From Taenia hydatigena (taxonomy: Eukaryota; Platyhelminthes; Cestoda; Cyclophyllidea; Taeniidae), in assembly GCA_036345935.2 (NCBI GenBank), contig JADWOT020000006.1:10886519-10950518 (forward strand): a DNA stretch of 64,000 nt, given 5' to 3'. Below are positions 28,201-39,843 of the stretch, piece by piece. A program made the translations under genes and the position numbers. Below the pieces are notes generated by a model. It searched no databases. It saw only the letters and a list, made by a program, of their open reading frames with translations, and was not told the DNA's origin. Numbering within the stretch: position 1 is the first letter of the stretch; each line of letters begins with the position of its first letter.

Positions 28201-31200
28201 TGCACATTGTCAGATACGAGAGTTTTGTTGGTTGCGAAGCCAACCGCATAAAACTGAACTAACTTGCTTTCATGTAAAATTCTTATGAATCGTTCCAAAT
28301 GGGAGCGTAAAACTAACGAGAAAATCACTAATATAGTGTAGCATGGGAACGAAAACGATGTTTGTAAGAAGTAAATTATCAGATGAGATCAAAGATGCAG
28401 CTTGGAAGCAATTTTGAAAGAGTAGTAGTCATTTGCGATTTTATTAAGTTTGGTCATTTCACTTTCTTGAACAGCTCTCCTGTACTCTAGAGCGTGCAAA
28501 TTTTGAAATGTTCCTTTTAGTAAACGGATTGAAACGGTTGGTGCCAAAATACTTCAAAAATAGTTTCTAATGTTTCTAATGATGCTTTAATTCTGCTTGT
28601 TTTGGTGATGTAAAATGTCTATTGTGACTTCAAGTTTTAGCTCAGGCATTCTGTGTTACTCAGCCCTTAATTGCACACCAGCTTATGAAAAAGTGATTTT
28701 ACTCGACGGGTGCACAAACTGATAAAAGAAGGATTGTGGGGTAGGACCTCGCAACGCTACCCACAATGTTTTGTAAAAGATCGAAATTTCATTTCAACGA
28801 GGAAATTTCGATGTTTGTTATGAGACTTTTCACGGACTTAAGGAAATGTGTTTTGAACCACTTGGAGGCGGTAGACCTTCTCGCCTTAAGCTGTGTTGTA
28901 CTTTTTGTTATGATGAGGCTTTCTCTTAAATTATTTTACACTTTTTGTTGAAAGAGAAATCGGATTCTCTTCAACGCAACATTTCCAAGGTGTTCAAGCA
29001 TTAGATTGGTTCAGCCTTACGCGGACCTTTTCGTTTCAAGAATCATGTCTATTTTGACGACCGCTTATTTCTAGCAGAATCTTGCTCACACTCCTAATAA
29101 ATATGACAATTTAGTTTAATCCACTTTTACTGATGGATGTGTTTGGTTGGAAATGAATACATTTAACAACTTTGCTACTACGGCAGATTCCTTCAATTTC
29201 CGCCATAGCGCCTTAACCAAAAGGGCACACACACACACACTGAACTCTCCTATTATGAGTAGGTAGTTTGGCATCGGTGCTTATCTATGTGCCCTTGAAA
29301 GGAGAGTAGCACTTTGTTGCCCGTTTTGTCAGAACCTTTAATATCAAGTTAAAATTAGGTTAAGCTAACAATAAAAATAAAAGATTATTAGTGTTTCTCA
29401 AATGCTGATCTGTTTGAGGTCCACTCAACTTGAAGTGTTTCCAGTTCGCATTTCAGCGGTATATATTTTGAAAAGCCAGGTTACCTTTTTACTACGATCA
29501 TTATCTCACAATATGAGGCTGTTTTTGGCCATAAAATAATTGTGCCCGTTTACAATTTGTATTCTTTGTGCGAGGTAAACATAATGTTGGGATTTTAGTG
29601 TGCAACAAAAAAGGCGTAAGTTTAAGCACAGATAAATGAACTTACAAGCAACGGACCGGTCAGATTATTGAGAAGTGTGTTCCCTTAAAGACAAGTCATA
29701 AGAGCATGACCAAGTAAGATTAAAAGCGATGTGAGTTTTTCCAGAGTCGTCTTTATCAAGGGTCATAGCATGTGTCGCCGATGCAAAGCCGTCGGTTAGG
29801 CCCTATGTATCATTTGTAATCGTCGACAGTTTTAATTCCTTTGTGCTAATAATCAATTTGCTTTTGTGCTTAAACTAAAATATAGTCAGAGCAACAGGGA
29901 AAAATTGCGCCGTTACAGAATGGATAAGTGCATTTCGATAAAGTGGGATGTTGGTGTTCTCTACAAACAAATAAAATATGCGCAGTTCTATTTAGCAATG
30001 GCTTAATTTAGCAGTTAAAATGAGTGAAAAACGACGGTCAGATTGCTGTTCCTAGCATACAGATGGGTTCTGCTAGAGACTTGTGAGTCGGGTCACGGGA
30101 TCCTACATCGACTTTCGAATTCTGGCATGGGGTCGATTAAAATGATAAACACTGTATAGGGCTAGGATTCTGGCGCACTGCCTAATACATTATGATACGG
30201 TGACGACCATACGCATAATGGCTCGGAATAGTTAAAGCAAGTCAAAGAAAGAAAAGTTGGAATTTATAAGAATTCTAAATTCTTTAGCATTCACCATCTT
30301 TATCTTCGCTACCTAAGAGAAATGGCAAAATCATAAACTTTTGGTGAACGTCTAGTTCGTGAGTGCATCACTGGTCCGATCCGCGAAAAATTGAAGAATA
30401 AGAGGAAACAAAGCTCTGCACTTTTTGCTGCCTTTCATTGCAAATGTAGAGTTTAGTGGAACTGTTGTATGGCTATCGGTAGGCTACTTTTATTATGCTC
30501 CGAAACATTAATCAAGCGATTGTGCGCAAATCATCACCCCGATCTAGGCCAGAGAAAATACCCAATTAGTTGCCCGTAGAGAGCATAAACGTTCTTTTCC
30601 TATTTGGCAGAGGGGGTATAGGTAAATACTATTTTTTATAGCTTTAATGCCAAAGCTACATTTGAGTATCTTTAAAATGAGAAACGAACAGGAGATCTTG
30701 GCTTTTGAATCATATACTTGACTAAAGTACCTCGATGTTCTAGTTATTCGTTTTGGGTTTTAAAACAAAGTTTTGTTTAAAGTACACAAATGAAGGAGTC
30801 GATATAAAAGCAAAATTAGCGGGTTCTTCCATCGTTCCATCCTTTAGAACCGTAATTATTTCCAATTATCTATGTCAAAAATAACAACCATTCCATGAGT
30901 TCGAAGGTGACTTAAAAACCGACTGCGATGTAGCTGATGCACACTGATATTTAAAGTGACTTGATTTGCGTTGTCGTACGTTTGAAAAAGTGCAAATCGG
31001 TCCACATGCGCGCAAATGGATTGAATTTTATGAAATACAAACAACACAAGCCATATGCATAAAAGGCAATGAGTCAATTACTTTATACCCGTACACTCAC
31101 CTGACTGAGTTGGTCACTCTGTTGCTTCCTCATATCCATGATAATTCCTACCACACTTCCTGAAGAACCGTCCGACTCTGTCCTCCGTCTAAATGGCTGT

Positions 31201-31517
31201 GCATCGTTGCCTTCCACGGGGAACAGGATGGAGGAGTTGATTGCTGTCTGGCTGAGTCGCAGTTGTGGAGAGCTCTCGAAGTGCGGCTGTTTCTGAGGGC
31301 TGCTGTACCTACAGCAAGCTCGTGGAATTCTGCACACCATGCCACTTTTGGCACTGCGGTTCGGAGAAGCTGTGGGTGTGGTGCCCGCAGAAGTAAAATT
31401 CCTCAGGGAGTTGAGCAGTTGTTTGGCCCGAGAAGTACGCGTGTGGGAATATTCCTCAGACTTTTTAGACAAGGAGACGTCGTGCAATGGATTTTCAGTG
31501 ATTGCCGTGATACTATA
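16249..31517 (-). CDS. Large coiled-coil scaffold protein, SRCIN1/SKT-like? (5' end missing)
   Basis: Thirteen exons join without a phase conflict: 31101-31517, 23904-24387, 22721-22845, 21700-21907, 20353-20489, 19723-19888, 18713-18852, 18349-18634, 18185-18260, 17860-17943, 17419-17596, 16344-16941 and 16249-16280 (stop TGA). They give about 976 aa. The N-terminal part is Ser/Thr/Ala-rich and low complexity. A Gln-rich stretch and a His/Ala stretch follow. From 19.9 to 17.4 kb comes a long heptad-like helical region with segments such as DLEGVIEETGNDVL and ILEEQLEQLSDL. The C-terminus is basic, Pro/Ser-rich and has PPAPPPR, an SH3-ligand type motif. The layout (disordered N-terminus, central AIP3-like coiled coil, proline-rich tail) resembles the p140Cap/SRCIN1 and SKT actin and Src-signalling adaptors, but this is memory-based and weak. 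The link from 31.1 to 24.4 kb crosses 6.7 kb and is the least secure join. One intron uses a GC donor. Confidence 0.55.
21908..22720 (-). other. GC-AG intron in the scaffold gene
   Basis: The exon ending in TCACAG at 22721 is followed by GCAAGT, not GT. The acceptor is CTTCTCCAG next to 21907. Both flanking exons are phase 0 here, and the frame continues from the Gln-rich stretch into the next exon. GC-AG introns are a known minor class spliced by the normal spliceosome. Confidence 0.5.
24615..24842 (-). other. Unassigned open segment, possible exon
   Basis: A minus-strand frame runs after an AG acceptor-like site near 24840 to a TAG at 24615-24617. Its 70-odd residues are basic, with segments such as FKIKDMRNLAPKKS and ANALKTKARRIVLQQ. 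It sits in the intron between scaffold exons 31101-31517 and 23904-24387. The acceptor phase (1) does not match the upstream donor (0), so it is not simply an alternative last exon of that model. It could be chance. Confidence 0.2.
25375..25692 (-). other. Unassigned open segment, possible helical-repeat exon
   Basis: The segment opens after an acceptor-like TTACCAG with ATG ATT CGC. It stays open for 105 codons to a stop, with protein-like composition (LTNLGSQINTDARILL, AKWLIDNSPPMPIRDV). It could follow the 28068-28312 segment, which ends in phase 0, in a separate minus-strand gene of alpha-helical repeats. I do not recognise a family and see no clear donor inside it, so exon ends are unknown. 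Confidence 0.25.
26704..26800. promoter_or_regulatory. Cluster of CCAAT, GC and CRE-like boxes
   Basis: Within about 100 bp there is TGACGTG (26704-26710), two inverted CCAAT boxes (ATTGG near 26714 and 26758), a GC box GGGCGG overlapping the second, and a direct CCAAT near 26795. This density stands out from the AT-rich surroundings and resembles a small animal promoter. It lies inside the long intron of the scaffold gene model, so it could be an internal promoter for the 3' exons or serve an unrecognised gene. Motif evidence only. Confidence 0.3.
28068..28312 (-). other. Unassigned probable exon (helical)
   Basis: This minus-strand frame of about 81 codons lies between acceptor CGTTAG and a strong donor, GAT|GTGAGT. 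Composition is protein-like, with amphipathic helices (HLERFIRILHESKLVQ, ENVILQLLTVMLTI), like HEAT/ARM-type repeats. It lies inside the intron proposed for the scaffold gene. It may therefore belong to a nested or separate minus-strand gene, or the 31-kb exon may not belong to the scaffold gene. Family unknown. Confidence 0.35.
28329..31100. other. No gene seen; probable intron
   Basis: No frame with family-like sequence on either strand. In the model this is part of the 6.7-kb intron of the minus-strand scaffold gene. It holds only the short CA repeat. Confidence 0.4.
29226..29240. repeat. Short (CA)n microsatellite
   Basis: A run of about seven CA units. No coding sequence is recognised around it. 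Confidence 0.8.
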
Positions 31518-34371
31518 CTGACCAGGCGACGAGGACACGAAGGTATGTTTCATCACCCCTTTATAACTGTAATGGCATATTCTCCATTCGGCATGTCCAC
31601 TTTCCTCTCATCTGATAGGAGTACCTAGCCAGAGACTGGTAAAGCTGCTTCTTTTGATTTGGCCATTTTCATTGGTCCTATTTTGACCAGTAGGAGTATG
31701 GTACGGTTGCCATGGTATACGGTCTTATCGCGAAAGATGTACAGCAAAATTTTGCCTGTGGAGAGCGGTTTGCCAGAAGACCTTCTATCTATCCAGAAAC
31801 CGTCACATTGCTAATGCTAAACATGAAATGGCTTGCATCTTTTCCCAGTAATAATAGGGATCAAAAATGGCATGCGCTACATTACGATAGTATCATTCAT
31901 TCCTCTACTCTTGTTGTGTACCACTTTTACCTTATTCTTGAAGTCGGACTGCATTTTCAACACGTTTTCTCATCGCGATTCGCCTTACCTGCATTAATTA
32001 ACAGCTTTAATAAATTCTCCATTTCTTTGCCATATTAGCACAAACTATAATGGTTTACTCCTAAATGGGTGTAAATCTAATAATGCTGCTCCCTTGTGCG
32101 CAACTTTGGGGCATGACATAATGAACGAGGAGAGGAAACCTTCTTGCTAAATATGGGGGAAATGTTTTACTTGAAAACCCCTATAACAGTCATTTGAATA
32201 GCGCGCACAAAGACGATGACCCGGGAGCACGGGGCTTGAAGTCCGATAGGCTGGTGCTGAAGTACGAGACTTATGATATTCCAACTGCTATTTTAAAACA
32301 CGTTTTTGGTAAGATGAGTGAAACTGAGAAGGTAACTTTGTCAGTCACTTCCAGTACAACGTGGGTAAGCAACACTGTCCACGGACAAAAAACCTGTGCA
32401 TAATGCTTCCCACGTACTTTCCACCATCAAAGTAACAATTCGCCTTGAAGGCGGCGCAATAATTGCGTGTATTCAGTCGTTTCTAATCAATTTATCAGGA
32501 GCAGGAATTTGTGCTGGCAATAAATGGGGAAGGTTTTTTATGCTGTAATTTGTTGGTTTTGGGGATGATTGCAGGTGCATTGTCTAAGTGTAAATCCCTA
32601 GCGACAAATCCTTCCCTATACAAAAGAGTGATTGAAAAGCACCTTTTATTTTTAAGTTTACGTCTGCTTGAAATTTTTCCATAAATTGGCTAAAATTGTT
32701 ACGGATAGGATGGTGTTCTGGTTAAGCAATCCTAAAACAAAGGCCTAGTAACACTGTCCTAGCAGTGTTCCGGAGTTTTATTTCGTTGTTGAGGTGTCTG
32801 GTCTTTACTCTTCCTTAATGCTTTTCGAAATAACTCAATATAAATGGATTATTGTGAGTCTACTTCAAAGGTGAGCATTTGCGACATGGTTGCTACACGA
32901 TTTGCGCGAATTGTAAAGAATTTCGGCTAATTGATGATTCCAGGTATAAAGGGGCTGCGCGGTGTATGCAAAGTTAAAATCGTAAGTCCTCATCATATGC
33001 ATACGCCGAGCGAACGTGAGAATGATCCCGCCAGTCTGATAATCGCTGAGGCCATAAAAGGCCAAATATCGCCGCAAAATATCCAGTGCTACTCGGTGTT
33101 TATTTGATCATTTTTGCAAGCAAACACGTTGAACACCGTTAAACAACGTGTAGCGAGTGCAGCTTTGCAATTCTGGCGCATCGGCAAGGCACAATTCGAC
33201 CCTCTGCGAACGGCACGCCTTTGTCAACGTCCGTCAACGCTACCCGCGCACCAGCAATGGACAAGACTCCGATTTGACGACGACATTCTATATCTGTTTT
33301 TATTTGACAATTTCGTCCATATAGGTGAAATAAATAAAAGCTAAGGAAGAAGAAGAGCACCTCATAGTGAAAAGCACAGGGCGGCTTGAAACTTTGGTGC
33401 TTTAATTGCAATACGCAACAAAACCAGTTGGTGTGATTGAGCTATGTTGATCTCAGTTATTAGAAAATCATTCTTGCTCATTATACAGTTTACTGAGCAG
33501 GATCCCAATAAGTGCGCATTTCGAAACTCTCAGTTTCCTAGATTGACAATGAAATTGCCGCAAGTGTGAGGTTTCATAACGTTTCCAGGACTTTGATGCA
33601 GCATATAAATGGATGAAAAATGGATTCTTTTGACATTTTCTAAAGAATCGCTGCGTTTGTTCGTTTCAAGATTAATGCGACATAGCCCTGAAATCTTGCA
33701 TCGATAAATCCAAGCCATTGCAAAAAAGACTTGGGGTACTAACATGAGGAAAGGTACTTGATTTATTTCTCACACCGTAAAATTATCCGCACTTTCTTTT
33801 TGTCATCATTGATGTACAACTATAAGGAATTGAGTGTTTGGAGCTGATTGCTAAAAGATTAGGCTTTCCTTTAGAGTATATCCACATCCTCGAGGAAGTG
33901 TGCAGTCAGGAAGCCATAGGCTGTGGCATGCAAATGTCAATAGAAGGCATTCCGCCACCGAACATTGTCTTACTGCCAAGAAAAGCAAATAAAATCTCCT
34001 TTTAGTTTGATTGTGTAAAAAAGGCATTGGCTATAGATAATGCTGACATCTGAGATCCATTAAATTAAGAAGCGGTTGTCTACAAACAGTTATCTGCACT
34101 GACGCACTTTAAGTCGACTCTCAGTCAAGGTTCTATTTAGCCGTCAAAAAATAAAATTATGAAATATCGCCTTGATTGACACTTGGTGGAATTTAAAGGA
34201 CTATTGACAAAAACACTTTCCAATTGTCACTTTCTTTCAAAATCATCTGCCATACAGATCAACAGAAGGAAAATGTGTTATCTTCTACTTATTTTACGTA
34301 AACTTGTTTTCTTTGACTGCCTTATACTTCTGTAATACGTGGGTGTTTGCGTAAACTCGTAGGTAACAAGC
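31518..34371. other. Mostly non-coding, with exon-like islands
   Basis: Two GC-richer islands stand out. On the plus strand, 32202-32331 runs open from an AG acceptor to donor GAGAAG|GTAACT, giving about 43 residues including DRLVLKYETYDIPTAIL. On the minus strand, 32865-33270 has open frames with segments such as YLAFYGLSDYQTGGI. Neither matches a family I know and neither can be joined to a neighbour. Further 5' exons of the scaffold gene could also lie here. Confidence 0.25.
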
Positions 34372-34542
34372 TGTAGCGTCCCGAGGCTCCCTCGAAAGCA
34401 AAAGAAGGCAGAATACTAGGGTAGAATATGTATATTTAGTGGGCAGAGGGAAATAAGCCGCTGGTATGGCTCGGAGGCCAGCCTACGCAGCTAGAGCATT
34501 ATGGTCACCGAAACCGGTGGTTCAAACAAACAAAGTGTTACA
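34372..34542 (+). mobile_element. LTR-like repeat, copy 1
   Basis: A 171-bp unit begins TGTAGCGTCCCGAGGCTC and ends GTTACA, so it has the TG...CA ends of an LTR. AAGC precedes it and AAGC follows it, a possible 4-bp target duplication. It shares both termini and several internal blocks with the copy at 57556-57679, and the 5' two thirds with 36387-36515. No coding frame. It is best seen as a solo LTR or part of a TRIM-type (miniature, non-autonomous) LTR retrotransposon. Confidence 0.6.
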
Positions 34543-36386
34543 AAGCGGTCAGTTTGCACCAATCTCGCGGTCGAGTGGAGGTCATCGGTCCCCAAAGAAA
34601 AATAACGGTTATTCACTAAAATATCGGTAATTTGCCAGTCCGCATAGTGCACTATATGAAATGTCTCCTTCCATCCACTCTTTTTTAATTCAAGGGTCTG
34701 AAACCAGGGTTAGAAGGAGGGAGTGGTAGAACTGTCACACTTGCACAGATTTCTTTAAAGTAAACGGGGATTCGTACACTAAACTCTAAAAAACGGAAGT
34801 TAGGAATCTGGTTCTCTATTAAAAGAACTAAGGGTACAACTCAAGACCCTCATTTTCTTTTGTAAATGCAACTTCTTCGAAATACACTCCCAGTCGTCTT
34901 GCGTTAGTCTTATTTTAACAATTGTCTTCATTTGAATTCATTTTTAATGCAGTGATTCCGATTAGGCGCACTTACAAGCTAACGCCTTATAATACTTATT
35001 TCAGTTATTTTCATCAATTATGGAATCGTTAAGAATGAATTTTTAGAGTCCAGTAGGAAACAACACTATCGTTCGAATGGAAATGATAGCACCCAGGAGG
35101 ATTGCGCTTTAAAACCATCAGCTGTATTGCTGTTACTAGGATCAGCTAACTCTCACAACGCGATGTAATGTTCACTGAAACATCCCCATGGTAGATAAAA
35201 TCAGCTATAGGTGTTCAGGCATAATAGATTGTTTTCAGATAAATTTATTGCTTAACCTTTCGGTTGGCTCATTGTGTAATCGCTATAATGGTTAACTTAA
35301 TTGTATTAGTTATGGCTTCGACGTCAATTTTAGAGTATTCAAGTAGCATTGGTGAAGTATTCAACAATACATTGCAAGTGGGAACGCTGTGTACTGCCAA
35401 AGAAAGCAGCGTTTAGAGGCACTCCCGTGTCTGCCCTTCCTTTACTGATTGTCTTCATGTTTGCCACTTTTGCGCTCGTGCTGACTTCACCAGCAGCTAG
35501 TGACATACGATTTTACTCGAGTCAGTGCCTCAATCCATTGTGGCCAGTCGCAGCACGTTGGACGCGTCTATATCCAACTGGTAATTCCCTGGACAACAAA
35601 GGCGGAGAAGCCATAATTTCAATTTTGGCTAGGAGTGACACGTTTAAGCGTTAATTGATGGTCGAAATCGTCAAACACCATCATGCTGTATTCCTGCACT
35701 GTAGTCATGATGCCCATCGAAACCAAACACAAGCGCTTGACGTTCAACATAAATACGTTGACTCTGATCTTGTGAGTGGGTGAAGAAAGTAATTAGCAAA
35801 ATCAGTTATGACTTTGTTACCATTATTCAACAAATTAATTTATTTTATTTGTACATTGTATGAGATATCCAAGGAAAATGAACCGAAATAGCAAAAGGAC
35901 TGAGCCAGGTTATTTTTGCAACAAATACAGATCACTGACTGTACGCGTCAGCAGTGATTTTCCCCAGGAAACAATTGGCAACTCTTGACAATTGAACTTG
36001 CACTTTCCGTAATTTTGAAAGTGTTTAAGATGTTCTGATCGAATTGTTAAAAATGTTAATTTATTACCTTAGGAGTGAATGCAGACATCTAGGGAAACTG
36101 AGGGCAAACAATTTGACATTCACCCCAAAAATTCTATTAGGTTTATTTCTTGTTTCACGAATCTATCCTCTTGAGGTAATAAGAAACATAGATTTACATC
36201 CCATTTGCCGAATTACTCTCATCCAACAGATGAGTCCTTCGATAATTAATATTAGATCAAGCATCCGGTCAGTTCAAGTCACGCACAAAAGTCTTGGCAA
36301 GCGAAATTATGGTCAAAATGCGTACTTCTTGATTTTTTGGTTTTACCCATGGGATACAAATTTGTTTTGAAAACTTTGGGATGATT
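34543..36386. other. No gene seen
   Basis: AT-rich sequence between two repeat copies. A GC-richer patch at about 35510-35610 has splice-like signals on the minus strand (CCAG acceptor, ATC|GTATGT donor), but its frames are interrupted unless a second acceptor is used. Not called. Confidence 0.4.
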
Positions 36387-36515
36387 TGTAGTGTCCCGAG
36401 GCTCGTTTGAAGACAAAAGAAGGCAGAATGCTAGGGTAGAATACATACATTCAATGAACAGAGGGAGATAGGCTGCTGGCACGGCCCGAAGGCCACCCTT
36501 CGCCTAGTGGCATGT
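36387..36515 (+). mobile_element. LTR-like repeat, copy 2 (3' truncated)
   Basis: It starts TGTAGTGTCCCGAGGCTC and follows copy 1 through the GAAGGCAG, TAGGGTAGAATA and GCTGGCA blocks, then diverges after the GGCC block. The terminal CCGAAACCGGT...ACA part is missing. Orientation is the same as copy 1, two kb away. The pair does not look like two LTRs of one element, because one copy is truncated. Confidence 0.5.
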
Positions 36516-36781
36516 CTCATTTTGTCTTCGAGAAAGTCTTCAGGCGCTACCAAAAAGTTCGCTCGTGCACGCTTAACTGCAAAGCTATTTACAGTGCACA
36601 AACATGCGCTCCAGATAGATATGCATAGCTTAAAATACCCAAACATCCGCCTTAAAAAGTGTTAATCTCATTCCTCGCCTGTCTACCCTGTTCACGTACA
36701 CTTGTTGGTCGCAATACGAATGATTGCACGAAAAGTTTTGGAAACGAAAAATTCACTTAGGATGGGTGAAAAGGTGAATAC

Positions 36782-36895
36782 CTGGTAATTTGAATGCATA
36801 TCTAGCAAAATTCTGCCGCTTTCAGCAAGCGCTTTTGCGCTCATGGGATGATACTTTGGAACGTTTTCATGACAAAACCCAAGAGCGATGGACAC
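36782..36895 (-). other. Probable exon, TPR-like peptide, gene unknown
   Basis: Thirty-eight codons run between acceptor CCTAAAG and donor TACCAG|GTATTC. The peptide contains KYHPMSAKALAESGRILLDM, which fits the spacing of a tetratricopeptide helix pair (HP..A..L...G.LL). The frame stays open upstream, so the 5' edge is uncertain. It may share a gene with the helical segments at 25-28 kb, but I could not assemble one. Confidence 0.3.
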
Positions 36896-38574
36896 CTTTA
36901 GGATGACCAAATTGCGAAGTGATAGGCATGTAAAATTTGGAGGTTGGTTTTGCTCAATCACCATGCTGTGCTTCAAATCCCTATCCCAGTATGCACTCTT
37001 GCAATGGATAATTGGTTCGAAATACTTAAAAATGCCACATTATACCACATCACGCCCACGGCTGCAAAAGAGTACCAGCTCCAATCTTAATGGGCTACAA
37101 CACATGGTCCAATGATATTTTTTGTTGTGAAATGGTCACCTGCACCGAAATAATTCGCTCTCCATTGCCATTATAGTAATGTGGCCTTCTGTGTACACGC
37201 CGAAGTCATAGCAAACTATAGTAACATGGGGAAGTCGAAATACAACTCTCATAAGTAAATCTAAACAAAGTATCATGTAATCACAATGTACCCTCTTTAA
37301 ATGTCGAAAATCCCCGTCCCCATTATGTGACACAGACGTGATGAAACGCGACATCGGTCTCCCGCTACTGTGAGAAAGGCCTGTGTGATTTGTGCGGATG
37401 GAGACCATTTCTACCCTCTTCCTAGCCATATCAGACTCGTTACGAGTCTTATTTGTGGTTTAGCGAGGTACCTATTTCAGCCATCTCCTTACCAATCTAA
37501 ATAAAATCCAGCTGATGGCTCATTACCATTGCGCACTCTGCTCCTAGCCTATCCCTTGCGCTGGACACGTCTTATTTTTCAAATATGCCCTGGACACATT
37601 CTTTGAAAATGTTTGGGACATACTCCACCCTATCTATGCTGCGCTAGAAACTCAGATGCATTTACTCTCAGAATGGGTAGCATAGATCCATTACTCGACC
37701 ATATTCCATGATACAGCACTGCTCACCACACTCATTCACACACATTTCTAAAGAACCACGCTCCAAAGAAGTGAGCAGCCGTCTCAAATCGTATGCTCTT
37801 ACTGGATGGCAGTCGTCGCGCATTCTCATCATAGTCTCCTGTTAATTCACATGAAAATGAAGCCCAGCAAATACAAACACAGCAATTACTCAAAATATTG
37901 AAAAGCCCAGAAATGTGGTCTGGATATTAGCAACGACGCAAACTAACTCATCATGCGATTCCCACTCATGCACATCACGACGAAAAGGGACATTTAATCA
38001 AAAGCCTTCAGAGTCAAACCTGAGTACCTTGACAAAATGACAAGAAGTAACACGGTTCAGGGAGAAGCTACCATGCCTTCAATCCCGTAGCTACCCAGTT
38101 TGATGTCGAAGCAACTTCAAGGTGCCAAATAACTACAATGCTTAGCTTATGACGTTCACTGCACGATGGGATAGCCACCTCAACTAACATGACGATTTTA
38201 TGAATAATCACCAATGCATTTTTCAAAAAGGAGTAACTGCACCAGGCACGGAGGGCATAAAAAACAAGTGTCTCAGCTAACTAAAAAATAAGCCACTTAA
38301 ATCCCATTCATCCGAGACTAGAAGGAACTTTTGCCACAAAAGGAAATATTTTTACGGAACATTATTTAGCCAAAAACAGAGGCAAGGACAATTGAAAAGG
38401 TAGCGCAAAAATGGCGGCGATGTAAAAAAACCAAATCATATATTGTCACTTGAAGAGAACTAAATCACATAAATAATCCTCACAAAGTCGCTGCCTATCT
38501 TACCTGAGTTTGACGTGTCTGTTGCCGTGCCAGAGAAAGCGGAGAAACGAAACAGAGGAGGGAGGGAACTAGGC
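36896..38574. other. No gene assigned
   Basis: Contains an open minus-strand frame at 37136-37429 with a donor-like end (TGCAG|GTGACC), whose phase does not fit the TPR-like exon. From about 37430 the plus strand becomes A/C-rich, as in introns and 3' flanks of minus-strand genes elsewhere in the window. The last part probably holds the 3' UTR of the ZC3H3-like gene. Confidence 0.35.
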
Positions 38575-39843
38575 TTAGCCATCAAGAACAAAGGGAATGA
38601 AATCAGGCACGGGGAAAGCATCTCTAAGAGATTCCATCCGACGAGCCCTTGCATCATTTACGTCAGAAGCATTTGAAGATGCTTTCGGCGTTGCAAGCTG
38701 CCTGGATCTCTTATGTGATCTCCATACATGGCGCTTTGTACACTAGATTAAGAGGGAAACAACAGTTCATACACAGTTGATCTAGTCGAAAAACAAAACG
38801 AAACGAAGGAACAGGCAAACAAACCTCCCTTCCTTGATCACATCGACCACGAGCAAACTCAGGACACATAGGAGTGTTTTCAGCGTAAGTTACATGAAGG
38901 AAAGGACAGTCGTCACGGTGACACTTCCCAGCAGCAAAAAATACACACTGGGGAAGACGGCAAGGATCAAGGACATGAGCCAAAGGACACTTTTCTTCAC
39001 CAAGTAAACATGAGTGTTGAAGAAACCTACGTCAACAAGCCAGAATGTTACCAATTGGAGTATGACGGGAAACAGTAATATGAGAGTACCAGGAGGGAGT
39101 AGACTCACTTTGGGCAAAGTCGAAGAAAATTACGGTTGTGTGAGAAGCAGCAGTTTTTCTCATTTCGACAATGACCCGTTTTCACGTAATGTGAACAAAT
39201 AGCTTTTTTGTAGCGCAACGTTGCGATAGCCTTCTTTACTCTCAATCTATACAGTAAATTTATACAAATCCCTACTTATAGGGAGAAATGGTTCTGGCAG
39301 CTGGGTTTCTCGACCTTTGTTGAAATGTATAGTGACTTTGTTTACCTTTAAGTGAAATATTATCCCACCCTTTTTGCACTAGGATTGGCTTTTTGTAGTG
39401 TATCTTGTACTTGGATCTGAAAGCTGAGAGGGGAGCATTGGAACTATGTTTCTTATTATGGCGTGACAAATCTGCCCTCCGCACAGAGTCGATGGAGATA
39501 GCATCTGAAAAGTGAAAAGTTCGGAAACTGAAATTACCACATTGTTGATGGAGCGATGTGGATTCCAAGCAATCTTCGTTTCTGATTTTAGTAGAGTCAA
39601 TCTGACTATCAATCATGCCCCTTCCGGGTGTCCTGTTCGGATACGGCGATGACGGGGGAGATTTGTACCCCTTCTTACGAAAGCGATATCTACTTGACAC
39701 GTCTAGTTGATGAAAAGATGAGTGCCATTGACATAAATACTTGAGAAGCCCGAGACGCCGACTGACGAAGACCTATTCCGACGAAACCTATAAACTGCTC
39801 GAGTCACGAAATTGTTGCCCGACCCGCTCCAGCGGAAAGACAT
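38575..39843 (-). CDS. ZC3H3: CCCH zinc-finger protein, ZC3H3-like (complete)
   Basis: Five exons (39741-39843, 39276-39702, 39109-39246, 38825-39026, 38575-38742) give 345 aa from ATG to TAA. The N-terminal half is basic and repeats short aromatic-basic motifs (SFRW, YRFRR, RYRFRKK, KYKIHYKK), as ZC3H3 proteins do. Four CCCH fingers follow from about residue 194: CSHYVKTGHC...CCFSH, CPKFLQHSC...CPLAH, CVFFAAGKCHRDDCPFLH and CPEFARGRC...CTKRH. Vertebrate ZC3H3 has five fingers and acts with the cleavage and polyadenylation machinery in mRNA 3'-end processing and export. Here one finger appears to be missing and the protein is much shorter. Two introns are very short, 38 nt (39703-39740) and 29 nt (39247-39275). 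The finger array also resembles CPSF4 (CPSF30), but the repeated basic N-terminal motifs favour ZC3H3. It is head-to-head with EMC6. Confidence 0.75.

Noticed and set aside
34372..36515. Two LTR-like copies as the two ends of one retrotransposon
   Set aside because: They share orientation, but the second lacks its 3' half. The 1.8 kb between them shows no gag, pol, primer-binding site or polypurine tract that I can recognise.
39272..39700. Single-exon 142-codon frame as a separate small gene
   Set aside because: Its apparent start is a GTG codon. It is exon 2 of the ZC3H3-like gene, with introns of 38 and 29 nt on either side.
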